From Clostridiaceae bacterium (GTDB lineage Bacteria; Bacillota; Clostridia; Oscillospirales; Acutalibacteraceae): a stretch of 14,569 nucleotides of DNA. Below are positions 7,109-14,192 of this stretch, piece after piece. A program made the translations under genes and the position numbers. The notes beneath the pieces are model-generated. The model was not told the DNA's origin. It saw nothing but the letters and a program-made list of their open reading frames with translations, and ran no database searches. Positions within the stretch are counted from its first letter, which is position 1; the number at the start of each line of letters is the position of its first letter. The stretch covers positions 1 through 14,569 of the forward strand of contig JAEDHZ010000015.1 in NCBI GenBank assembly GCA_016292705.1, read 5' to 3'.

Positions 7109-8923
7109 ATGACACTTGAAGAACTCAAAAAACGCGAGCCCCTTTTCGGGGAGCGATATATTGAGAATATAGTTGCACGGGGAAAAAGCTCGGTTGTTTA
7201 CCGTGTTTCCGGAGAAAACGGTGCTTCACAACCTCTTGCGCTCAAGGTTGTTCGCTTTCCGCAGAGCGAGCAGGAGCTGACAACGGCAATGAACAGCGGA
7301 AGATATTCCGATGTTGCCGCTTTTCTTGACTCAATTGAAAGAACTGTCCGTGAGAACATGGACAAAATGATGTTCCTGCGGGCAAACAAGAACATTGTCA
7401 GGTTTGACAACTTCGAGATTATCCGTGAGGAGGGCGCTGTGAATGTGCTGATTCTCATGGAGCTGCTCACACCGCTTTCAAGCTACCTCACAGAGAAAAA
7501 GAACGATTGCGGTGAGATTTCAAAGCTCGGCTCGGATTTGTGCGGCGCTCTTGAGGGTTTCCGCAGTGTCGGTGTTCTTCACCGTGAAGTTATGCCGGAA
7601 AACATTTTTGTTGACTCATTCGGAAACTACAAGCTCGGTGATTTCGGTCTTTATACCGATTTGCACCGGGAAAGCGGAAAATATACAGATGCCGCATATC
7701 TTGCACCTGAAGTCATCAACGGCAGTCTTCCGGACACAAACAGCGACATCTATTCGCTTGGTCTCGTGATGTATAAATTGCTCAACAACAACCGGGCTGT
7801 GTTTTTGCCTGAATTTCCGGCACCAATCTCCCTTTCTGACAGAGAAACCGCCTTTGAAAAGCGAATGAGGGGAGATATGCCGAAGAAACCTGCATGTTCT
7901 GATATTCCGCTTTCAAGAATCATTTTCAAAGCAACGGCATTCAGACCGCAGGACAGATTTCAGTCCCCATTTGATTTCAGCGCTGACCTTGAACGCTATC
8001 TTAACTATCTCAGCAGCGCTTCCTACAGAGAGGACAAAGAAGAACCGTCAGTTCAGCCCGGCAAAAACTTCCGTATTGCACAAGAGGGTGATATTCCCTT
8101 CAGTGCCTACAACGGAAAAGCTCCGGACATTGCAAAAGCGGACACCGAAAAAGAACAATTCATGAAAGCCTTTTCCGACAGCGATGAGGAAGAGGAATCA
8201 TCAAATAAAAAGCTGTATATTCTCATTGCGGTTCTTGCCGTTGTTGCGGCAATTGCCGTTGCGCTTGTTATCAAAACCGTATCCTCACAAAAGGAGACAA
8301 CCACCGCCCTCGCTTCCCAAAGCACAACCGTCGGTTCAACTGAGAGCACAACCGAAAGCACGACGGAACCGACCACTGAGAGCACAACGGAAAGCACAAC
8401 CGAGAGCACAACAGAAAGCACAACGGAAAGCACAACGGAAAGTACCACTGAGAGCACAACGGAAAGCACAACCGAGAGCACAACAGAAAGCACAACAGAA
8501 AGTACAACTGCGCCAAAAGATTCAAACAGGTTTTTCCATTCGGACAAAGCTGACGGAGATTCTTCTGTTGACGGAAGGCAGTATGTTCAGATTAAAGGTG
8601 CGTCCGCCTCGTTTGAAACAAACGAAAACGACGAAATTTCAAGGGTTATCGTCAACATTTCCGATGACATCGGTACCTCTCCGAAAGCTAACGGAAAAGC
8701 CTATCTCATCTGCACAACAATCGGAGACTTCCAGATTTCCCGTGAGTCGTTCGATTTCAAATGTGTTTATGACAGCGCAGACGCCGAAAGCGGACTTGCT
8801 TGCGTTGTTGATATCGACAGAGAAATGTACTATGAGAGCGCAATGAACTATTATATATGCTTTGACACGGGAGCAATTGAGACGGACAGCTCAATTGTGC
8901 TTCCGCTCGAAATCAAGCTTTAA
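7109..8923 (+). CDS. Transmembrane Ser/Thr-kinase-like receptor with altered catalytic loop
   Basis: A 604-residue protein. Residues about 14-310 have a protein-kinase fold: a degenerate Gly loop (ARGKSSVVY), the ATP-binding Lys K46 in LALKVV, DFG at 178-180 and APE at 199-201. The catalytic loop reads HREVMPEN (158-165) where active kinases have HRDxKPEN, so the base Asp is Glu and the loop Lys is Met. Activity is doubtful. Residues 369-388 are a single membrane span. A 14-unit STTE repeat (413-468) forms an outer stalk. The last 136 residues are a beta-like outer domain of unknown type, with no PASTA repeats. I chose the ATG at 7109 (GGAG 9 bases ahead) because the in-frame ATG at 7049 lies at the predicted transcript start. 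galM follows 12 bases after the stop, with its ribosome site overlapping this stop codon. A sensor role is inferred. Confidence 0.85.
   Translation: MTLEELKKREPLFGERYIENIVARGKSSVVYRVSGENGASQPLALKVVRFPQSEQELTTAMNSGRYSDVAAFLDSIERTVRENMDKMMFLRANKNIVRFDNFEIIREEGAVNVLILMELLTPLSSYLTEKKNDCGEISKLGSDLCGALEGFRSVGVLHREVMPENIFVDSFGNYKLGDFGLYTDLHRESGKYTDAAYLAPEVINGSLPDTNSDIYSLGLVMYKLLNNNRAVFLPEFPAPISLSDRETAFEKRMRGDMPKKPACSDIPLSRIIFKATAFRPQDRFQSPFDFSADLERYLNYLSSASYREDKEEPSVQPGKNFRIAQEGDIPFSAYNGKAPDIAKADTEKEQFMKAFSDSDEEEESSNKKLYILIAVLAVVAAIAVALVIKTVSSQKETTTALASQSTTVGSTESTTESTTEPTTESTTESTTESTTESTTESTTESTTESTTESTTESTTESTTESTTAPKDSNRFFHSDKADGDSSVDGRQYVQIKGASASFETNENDEISRVIVNISDDIGTSPKANGKAYLICTTIGDFQISRESFDFKCVYDSADAESGLACVVDIDREMYYESAMNYYICFDTGAIETDSSIVLPLEIKL
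8345..8512 (+). repeat. Coding tandem repeat, 14 units of 12 bases (STTE)
   Basis: Fourteen 12-base units encode STTE, with variants PTTE (unit 3) and STTA (unit 14). Third-codon-position differences show a higher-order pattern: units 3-7 (8369-8428) are nearly repeated as units 9-13 (8441-8500), offset by 72 bases. This indicates a segmental duplication within the array. The repeat is Thr/Ser-rich and acidic, typical of a rigid outer stalk, and is likely to vary in length between strains. Confidence 0.9.
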
Positions 8924-8935
8924 GGAGGAACTGCC

Positions 8936-9973
8936 ATGAGCGTAACAAAAACATTATATGACATCATGCCTGACGGCAGAGATGTTTTTCTCTATACCAT
9001 TGAAAACAACAACGGCGTTTCAGCCGGAATAATCACAAGGGGAGCAACACTGAACTCATTTGTCTGTCCCGACCGCAACGGGGAACCCGGAGACATCATT
9101 GCAGGTTTTGACAACATTCTCGGTCATATCAGATCAGGAACCTATACCGGCGAGATTATCGGTCAGTATGCAAACCGGATTTCCGGCGGAAAGTTCACCC
9201 TTTCCGGAACGGAGTATAATGTTACCAAAAACGAAAGGGACATCACCTGCCTGCACGGCGGCGGCGAATACAGCAGTGCCCTCTGGAAAGCAATTATCAT
9301 TGACGATGATGCTGTTGAGTTTTCCTATCACAGTCCGGACGGCGAACAGGGATTTCCCGCCAATGTTGATGTAAAAGTTACCTACATTCTCACAGACAGA
9401 AACGAGCTTGAGATACACTATGAAGCCGTTCCGGACAAGGAAACGGTCATCAACATGACCAACCATGCCTATTTCAACCTCGGAACAACCGCAAACGGCG
9501 ATATTCTTGACCATGAGCTTATGCTCAATTGCGATTATTTCACACCCACGGATGAAAACAGTATTCCCACCGGAGAAATCAGACCGGTTGAGGGAACGGC
9601 ATTTGATTTCCGTGAGTTCAAAAAAATCGGCAGGGATATAAACGAAAACGATATCCAGCTCATTCAGTGCAAGGGTTATGACCACAACTTCTGCGTGAAC
9701 GGAGAAATCGGGACGCTTCGTCTTGTTGCAAAAGCAAGGGACGAAAAAAGCGGAAGAAAGCTTGAGGTTTATTCCGATCTCCCCGGTGTTCAGCTTTACA
9801 CCGGAAACTTCATGGACGGTGAAGAAGGAAAAGGCGGAATCGGTCTTGAAAAGAACTTCGGCTTCTGCCTTGAAACCCAGTATTACCCCGACACACCGAA
9901 TCAGCCGGATTTTCCGCAATGCACCTTCAAAGCCGGGGAAAAATTTCAGAGTCTGACCGTTTTCAAAGTCTGA
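8936..9973 (+). CDS. galM: Aldose 1-epimerase (mutarotase) GalM
   Basis: A cytosolic mutarotase that interconverts the alpha and beta anomers of galactose and glucose, feeding galactokinase in the Leloir pathway. Its 345 residues match the usual length. Catalytic and binding residues of the family are visible: H107 in CLHGGGE, the acid H177 in MTNHAYFNLG, D249 in GYDHNF, and the base E313 in GFCLETQYYPD. The NHAYFNLG and GYDHNF signatures are diagnostic. The ATG at 8936 has AAGGAGG 7 bases ahead, and this ribosome site overlaps the TAA of the kinase-like gene, so the two are cotranscribed and probably coupled. No other Leloir gene lies in the window. A weak hairpin overlaps its stop codon. 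Confidence 0.95.
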   Translation: MSVTKTLYDIMPDGRDVFLYTIENNNGVSAGIITRGATLNSFVCPDRNGEPGDIIAGFDNILGHIRSGTYTGEIIGQYANRISGGKFTLSGTEYNVTKNERDITCLHGGGEYSSALWKAIIIDDDAVEFSYHSPDGEQGFPANVDVKVTYILTDRNELEIHYEAVPDKETVINMTNHAYFNLGTTANGDILDHELMLNCDYFTPTDENSIPTGEIRPVEGTAFDFREFKKIGRDINENDIQLIQCKGYDHNFCVNGEIGTLRLVAKARDEKSGRKLEVYSDLPGVQLYTGNFMDGEEGKGGIGLEKNFGFCLETQYYPDTPNQPDFPQCTFKAGEKFQSLTVFKV

Positions 9974-9993
9974 CAGAATTACCATATTCTGTC
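9972..9993 (+). terminator. Weak hairpin at the galM 3' end
   Basis: GACAGAAT (9972-9979) pairs with ATTCTGTC (9986-9993) around a 6-base loop, and the stem overlaps the galM stop codon. No T-run follows, so it is at best a weak terminator or an mRNA 3'-end stabiliser. Confidence 0.35.
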
Positions 9994-10096
9994 GAATCAT
10001 GGGGATTTGTGCAGTCTTGTTTAGTGTAATAATGTCAAAAAACTATGTTTGGATATATACAGAATTAACAAATTTAATTATTTTTTAATATTCAAG

Positions 10097-10125
10097 TTGA
10101 CAAACGCTCAGAATCGGGTTAAAAT
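10097..10125 (+). promoter_or_regulatory. Strong promoter of the tandem micropeptide operon
   Basis: TTGACA (10097-10102) and TAAAAT (10120-10125) are separated by exactly 17 bases. The predicted start near 10132 leaves a leader of about 75 bases to the first small ATG at 10206. The upstream A/T-rich stretch (10060-10090) could act as an UP element. The near-perfect match suggests high expression of the small genes. Confidence 0.8.
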
Positions 10126-10205
10126 GAGGTTAAGTTTATGGGTGGAAAAGTCTGCCCTTGAGTGATAACAGTAATATTATTAAATTCTCTGAAAGGAGTC
10201 ATTGT

Positions 10206-10355
10206 ATGAACTGGAATACTTTTACCGATGTTTGCAAGGATGTTGTTCGTTTCTTTGACCGTGTTATTGGTTGGGTTGCCTATGTTGTAGGCGCTGAGGA
10301 AGATCCCTATGCTTACACCAAGTTCTATGACACCATCTGGGGTGACAAGGACTAA
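10206..10355 (+). CDS. Small acidic amphipathic peptide 1 (49 aa)
   Basis: I do not recognise this gene. It is called real because a consensus promoter lies upstream, AAAGGAG (10192-10198) sits 7 bases ahead of the ATG, and a similar small gene and a terminator follow. Residues about 3-29 (MNWNTFTD..., VVRFFDRVIGWVAYVVG) would form a helix with one hydrophobic face of Phe, Val, Ile and Trp and one charged face. An acidic EEDP turn and a polar aromatic tail ending WGDKD follow. By count there are 9 acidic and 5 basic residues, and Trp at 3, 23 and 45. No signal peptide, double-Gly leader or full-length membrane span is present. Membrane-surface binding, signalling or toxin-like action are all possible. 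A TTG-initiated extension to 10158 is less likely, because no ribosome site precedes it. Confidence 0.72.
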   Translation: MNWNTFTDVCKDVVRFFDRVIGWVAYVVGAEEDPYAYTKFYDTIWGDKD

Positions 10356-10380
10356 TCAAATTTGAAAGGAGAAACGCCCT

Positions 10381-10500
10381 ATGGATATCGCAATGAAAGC
10401 TTATGAGACCGTCAGAGGTATTTTTCAGGCTTTCCTCGCTTTCGTTGAAAGCCTCCTCAACAGATTCGACAAGATTGACGAGGATGGTTGGATTAAGTAA
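10381..10500 (+). CDS. Small amphipathic peptide 2 (39 aa)
   Basis: I do not recognise this gene. It encodes 39 residues and lies 25 bases after peptide 1, with AAAGGAG (10365-10371) 9 bases before the ATG. Residues 3-29 (YETVRGIFQAFLAFVESLL) form an amphipathic helix with Phe, Leu and Val on one face. The acidic end DKIDEDGWIK places a Trp near the C-terminus, as in peptide 1. By count there are 7 acidic and 5 basic residues. The overall plan matches peptide 1 (helix, acidic segment, terminal Trp), although direct identity is low, so the two may be distant paralogues or partners of a two-component system. There is no export signal, and no immunity or transporter gene lies adjacent. It was found by reading the sequence between promoter and terminator. 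Confidence 0.72.
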   Translation: MDIAMKAYETVRGIFQAFLAFVESLLNRFDKIDEDGWIK

Positions 10501-10524
10501 GCAGATGTTAAAGTGATGCACTTT

Positions 10525-10559
10525 GCCCCGAGCCGAAAAGGTGCGGGGCTTTCTTTTTC
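10525..10559 (+). terminator. Rho-independent terminator of the micropeptide operon
   Basis: GCCCCG (10525-10530) pairs with CGGGGC (10544-10549); inside, GCC/GGT extends the stem after one mismatch, leaving a GAAAA loop. TTTCTTTTTC follows. Immediately upstream, AAAGTG-ATG-CACTTT (10510-10524) forms a second small hairpin. Together they make a strong boundary 24 bases after peptide 2. Confidence 0.88.
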
Positions 10560-10584
10560 AACATTCTTCAGAAAACCGCATTTC

Positions 10585-10624
10585 AGCGCAAAAAACGCTT
10601 GGTACCGAAAGCGTTCTTTGCGCT
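10585..10624 (+). promoter_or_regulatory. Long hairpin in the mfd upstream region
   Basis: AGCGCAAAAAACGCTT (10585-10600) and AAGCGTTCTTTGCGCT (10609-10624) form a 16-base stem with one mismatch and an 8-base loop, ending 44 bases before the mfd ATG. The 3' part (CGAAAGCG/CGCTTTTCG) can form an alternative stem. TTTC follows, so it could serve as a second terminator for the micropeptide operon or as a control element. I found no clear promoter between it and mfd. Confidence 0.5.
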
Positions 10625-10668
10625 TTTCGGGCGTTTGAAATCATATTATATATTTTTGGGGAGTCAGT

Positions 10669-13600
10669 ATGTCCGGTTTTACAAAAGTTCTTCAAAAAAG
10701 CGGTGAATATCTCGCTGTTAAAAAAGCTGTTGACGAAAGAAGGCTTCCGATGGGAATCATCGGGCTTTCCTCCGTGTGCAAGGCGCATTATATCTCTGCA
10801 CTATGTGAGCAATCGAAAAAAAAGGCACTCGTTATCTGTTCCGATGAGCCGTCTGCGCTGAAAATTGCGCAGGACCTTTCCGCCTTTTCCGGCGGAGTGC
10901 TGTTCTTTCCTGCAAGGGACTTTCACTTCCGCTCGTCAGACAGCAGCTCAAAGGAATATGAACAGCAACGCATCGGTGTGCTTTCAAAAATACTTTCCGG
11001 TGATTACAGCTTTGTTGTTTGCAGCGTTGAAGCCGCTATGCAGCTCACAATTCCGAAAGCGGAGCTTTTGCGCCGCAGTATGCTCGTCAGAACCGGTGAC
11101 GACCTTGAGGAAAGTGTACTTTTGAATGCCCTTTCGGTTGCGGGATATGTCCGTGCCGAGCAGGTGGACGGCGAAGGGCAGTTTTCCCTGCGGGGAGGAA
11201 TAATTGACTTTTTTCCGCCGGGCAGGAGCGAACCCGTCCGCATCGAGTTCTGGGGCGACAGCGTTGATTCGATTTCCTCATTTGAACTTGAAAGTCAGCG
11301 AAGAACCGATATTCTTGATGAAGTTCTTGTTACTCCGTCGGCTGAAGTTCTTTTTGACAGCGAAGATGTTCTCCTTGAAAAAATCAAAGAATTCATTTCA
11401 AAAGTAAGAGGCAAAGGCGCACAAAAAATCAAGTCAACCCTTTCTGAAGATGTTTCAAAGATTGAAAACTCAATTCGCCTTTCCTGCCTTGACCGTTATC
11501 TTTCTCTTGCCTATGAAAAGCCGGAGACAGTTTTCGACTATGCAAAGGACTGCCTGCTTTTTGTCAGCGAAAGCTCTTCTGTGAAGCTCAAGGCCGAATC
11601 TTCAACAAAGCTTTTGCTTGAGGATGTCAAAGCAATGGTTGAGGACGGTTTCCTTACCAAGGGGCTTGACAGATTCATGCTCACGGTTTCAGATCTTTTC
11701 TCGCTTTATGAAAGCCGGGGCGCCGTTTTTGCTGATGACCTTGCCCGCGGCAGCTTTGATGTACCTGTAAAAGAGCTTGTCAGCGTCAGCGCATCAATGA
11801 ACTCCGCCTGGGACGGAACAATGTCATATCTGCTTGAGGACATCGAGCCGTTTATTAAACGCAAGTTCAGTATTGTTGTCATGGCAGGCACAGAAAAAAG
11901 CGCAAAGGAGCTTGCCTTTGACCTTGAAACTGAGGGGGTAAAAGCGCACTACTATCCGGTTGTTCCGGCTGAATTTCCGGAAGGTTCGGTGAGTGTTCTT
12001 TCCGGCTTTGTCAGCGCAGGCTTCGGCTATCAATCACTTTCCTTTGAGCTTTTTTCAATTTCAAAAAGGAACAGCTCTTCCGGTCGCAAAATCAAAAAGC
12101 GTTTTTCCGGAGGAAAGGGCATTGCAAGCCTTGAGGAGCTGTCCCGTGGGGATTATGTTGTTCACGCCGTCCACGGAATCGGAATTTTTGACGGTATCAA
12201 AACGATGAAGGTTGAAGGCAAAATCAAAGACTTCATCAAAATCAACTTCCGCGGCAACGATGTGCTTTATGTTCCCGTGACACAGCTTGACCTCATTTCA
12301 AAATATATTTCTCCGAAAGATACCGACCGCGCCGTAAAGCTCAACAGGCTTGGTTCGGACGAATGGAAAAAAACGAAGTCCCGTGTGCGTGCGGCGGTCA
12401 AGGATATGGCAGCCCAGCTCACTAAGATTTATGCACAGAGGCTCGAGGCAAAGGGTTATGCGTTCTCTGAAGATTTTGATATGCAGAACGACTTTGAACG
12501 CCGCTTTGAATTTGACGAAACGGACGACCAGCTCATATCCATTGATGAAATCAAAAACGATATGCAAAAGCCGTATCCGATGGACAGACTTCTTTGCGGC
12601 GATGTCGGATTTGGAAAAACCGAGGTTGCGCTGCGTGCCGCTTTCAAGTGCGTTGCGGACTCGAAGCAGTGCGCCGTGCTTGTTCCAACAACCATTCTCG
12701 CTTTCCAGCATTACCAGACAATAAAAAAGCGTTTTGACGGCTTCCCTGTTGAAATTGAAATGCTTTCCCGTTTCCGCAGCGTCACTCAACGCAACAAAAT
12801 CAAAAAAGCACTGAAATCAGGAAGCATTGACCTCATTGTCGGCACACATTCGCTCATTTCAAAGGGTGTTGAATTCAAAGATCTCGGACTTCTCATTGTT
12901 GATGAGGAGCAGCGCTTCGGTGTTGCACAAAAGGAAAAACTCAAGGAAAAATTCCCTCTTGTTGATGTTCTCACCCTTTCCGCAACGCCAATACCGAGGA
13001 CGCTCAACATGGCAATGACCGGAATACGGGATATGTCCGTTCTTGAAATTCCGCCGTCAGACCGCCATCCGGTTCAGACCTATGTGATACCGCACGATAC
13101 AGAACTGATCTGCGAAGCAATTGAACGGGAGCTGCGCCGTGGCGGGCAGGTATACTATCTGCACAACAGAACGGATACGATCGACCGTACCGCAGCAAAA
13201 CTCAAGGAGCGATTGCCGGACGCAAGAATCGGAATAGGTCACGGAAAAATGAGCGAAGAGGAGCTCAGCGAGGTCTGGAGGCAGCTTCTTGAGGGCGAAA
13301 TTGATATCCTTGTCTGCACAACGATAATCGAAACGGGCGTTGATGTTCCGAACGCAAATACGCTGATAATTGAAAACGCAGATCGCCTCGGTCTTGCTCA
13401 GCTGCATCAGATAAGAGGGCGGGTCGGCCGCAGCGCACGGCGAGCCTTCGCATACCTCACATATAATCCGCAAAAACAGCTTTCGCCTGAAGCTGAACGC
13501 AGGCTTTCCGCAATAAGAGAATACACGGAGTTCGGTTCAGGCTTCCGAATTGCAATGCGTGACCTTGAAATCAGGGGCGCCGGCAATGTTCTCGGCGCTC

Positions 13601-14172
13601 AACAGCACGGCCACATGGAGGCTGTCGGTTATGATATGTATTTGAAACTTCTTTCCGAAGCAGTTGAAAGTCAGAAGCATGAAAGCAAGCATACGGAGGA
13701 ACAGACGGAAAACGAATGTCTCATTGATATCGCCGTTGATGCACACATCCCGGAGGATTATATTGAATCCGTCAAAAACAGACTGTTCATGTATAAGCGC
13801 ATTGCCTGCGTCAAAAACCGTGATGATGCGCAGGATGTTGTTGACGAGTTCATTGACCGTTTCGGCGAACCGCCGCAAAGTGTGCTCGGTCTCATTGAAA
13901 TTGCCTTGATACGCAATCGTTGCAGCAATCTCGGAATCTATGAAATTTCTCAGCGCAATGACATCCTGCTCATCTTCATGCAGAGAATCAATCCGGTTTC
14001 AATCGCAATGCTTTCAAAGCTGATGCGCGGCAGAGTAATGGTCAGCGCAGGAAAAACAAAGCCTTATCTTTCCGTCAAGCTTTCAAAATTCACTGCGCTT
14101 GAAACTCTTGGTGAAGTTCTCAAAATTCTTGAAACGGCAAAAGCACAGGCCGAAGAAACGGCTGAACAGTAA
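10669..14172 (+). CDS. mfd: Transcription-repair coupling factor Mfd
   Basis: Mfd is an ATP-driven DNA translocase. It removes RNA polymerase stalled at DNA damage and recruits UvrA for nucleotide excision repair. The 1167 residues match the family (about 1150-1180). The N-terminal UvrB-like region has no ATP site, as expected. The RNA-polymerase-interacting (CarD-like) domain starts near residue 480 with SLEELSRGDYVVHAVHGIGIF. The helicase motor shows Walker A GDVGFGKT (644-651), DEEQ (745-748), SAT (771-773) and QIRGRVGR (914-921). The C-terminal Mfd domain (roughly 1000 onward) follows and ends in EETAEQ. The ATG at 10669 has GGGGAG (10658-10663) 5 bases ahead. A 16-base stem lies upstream. 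The next gene starts 20 bases after the stop and may be cotranscribed. No frameshift or missing motif was seen. Confidence 0.97.
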   Translation: MSGFTKVLQKSGEYLAVKKAVDERRLPMGIIGLSSVCKAHYISALCEQSKKKALVICSDEPSALKIAQDLSAFSGGVLFFPARDFHFRSSDSSSKEYEQQRIGVLSKILSGDYSFVVCSVEAAMQLTIPKAELLRRSMLVRTGDDLEESVLLNALSVAGYVRAEQVDGEGQFSLRGGIIDFFPPGRSEPVRIEFWGDSVDSISSFELESQRRTDILDEVLVTPSAEVLFDSEDVLLEKIKEFISKVRGKGAQKIKSTLSEDVSKIENSIRLSCLDRYLSLAYEKPETVFDYAKDCLLFVSESSSVKLKAESSTKLLLEDVKAMVEDGFLTKGLDRFMLTVSDLFSLYESRGAVFADDLARGSFDVPVKELVSVSASMNSAWDGTMSYLLEDIEPFIKRKFSIVVMAGTEKSAKELAFDLETEGVKAHYYPVVPAEFPEGSVSVLSGFVSAGFGYQSLSFELFSISKRNSSSGRKIKKRFSGGKGIASLEELSRGDYVVHAVHGIGIFDGIKTMKVEGKIKDFIKINFRGNDVLYVPVTQLDLISKYISPKDTDRAVKLNRLGSDEWKKTKSRVRAAVKDMAAQLTKIYAQRLEAKGYAFSEDFDMQNDFERRFEFDETDDQLISIDEIKNDMQKPYPMDRLLCGDVGFGKTEVALRAAFKCVADSKQCAVLVPTTILAFQHYQTIKKRFDGFPVEIEMLSRFRSVTQRNKIKKALKSGSIDLIVGTHSLISKGVEFKDLGLLIVDEEQRFGVAQKEKLKEKFPLVDVLTLSATPIPRTLNMAMTGIRDMSVLEIPPSDRHPVQTYVIPHDTELICEAIERELRRGGQVYYLHNRTDTIDRTAAKLKERLPDARIGIGHGKMSEEELSEVWRQLLEGEIDILVCTTIIETGVDVPNANTLIIENADRLGLAQLHQIRGRVGRSARRAFAYLTYNPQKQLSPEAERRLSAIREYTEFGSGFRIAMRDLEIRGAGNVLGAQQHGHMEAVGYDMYLKLLSEAVESQKHESKHTEEQTENECLIDIAVDAHIPEDYIESVKNRLFMYKRIACVKNRDDAQDVVDEFIDRFGEPPQSVLGLIEIALIRNRCSNLGIYEISQRNDILLIFMQRINPVSIAMLSKLMRGRVMVSAGKTKPYLSVKLSKFTALETLGEVLKILETAKAQAEETAEQ

Positions 14173-14192
14173 CTTTTTGGGGGCGAAAGCTT

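Noticed and set aside
8107..8547. Minus-strand ORF encoding a repeated LSVV pattern
   Set aside because: It is the reverse reading of the STTE repeat in the kinase-like gene; it has no ribosome site and its regularity comes from the 12-base repeat.
9134..10000. 288-codon minus-strand ORF opposite galM
   Set aside because: It lies fully over galM, which has all its catalytic motifs; the reverse protein is rich in Cys/Val/Phe with no recognisable domain.
10063..10088. AATTAA/TTAATT inverted repeat followed by a T-run, possible galM terminator
   Set aside because: The stem has only six A-T pairs and is too weak to be convincing; it lies in a generally A/T-rich stretch just upstream of a promoter, where an UP-like role fits better.
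10158..10205. TTG-initiated N-terminal extension of peptide 1 to 65 residues
   Set aside because: No ribosome site precedes the TTG, whereas AAAGGAG sits 7 bases before the ATG at 10206.
10206..10500. Classical two-peptide bacteriocin
   Set aside because: The peptides are acidic, lack a double-Gly leader, and have no adjacent transporter or immunity gene.
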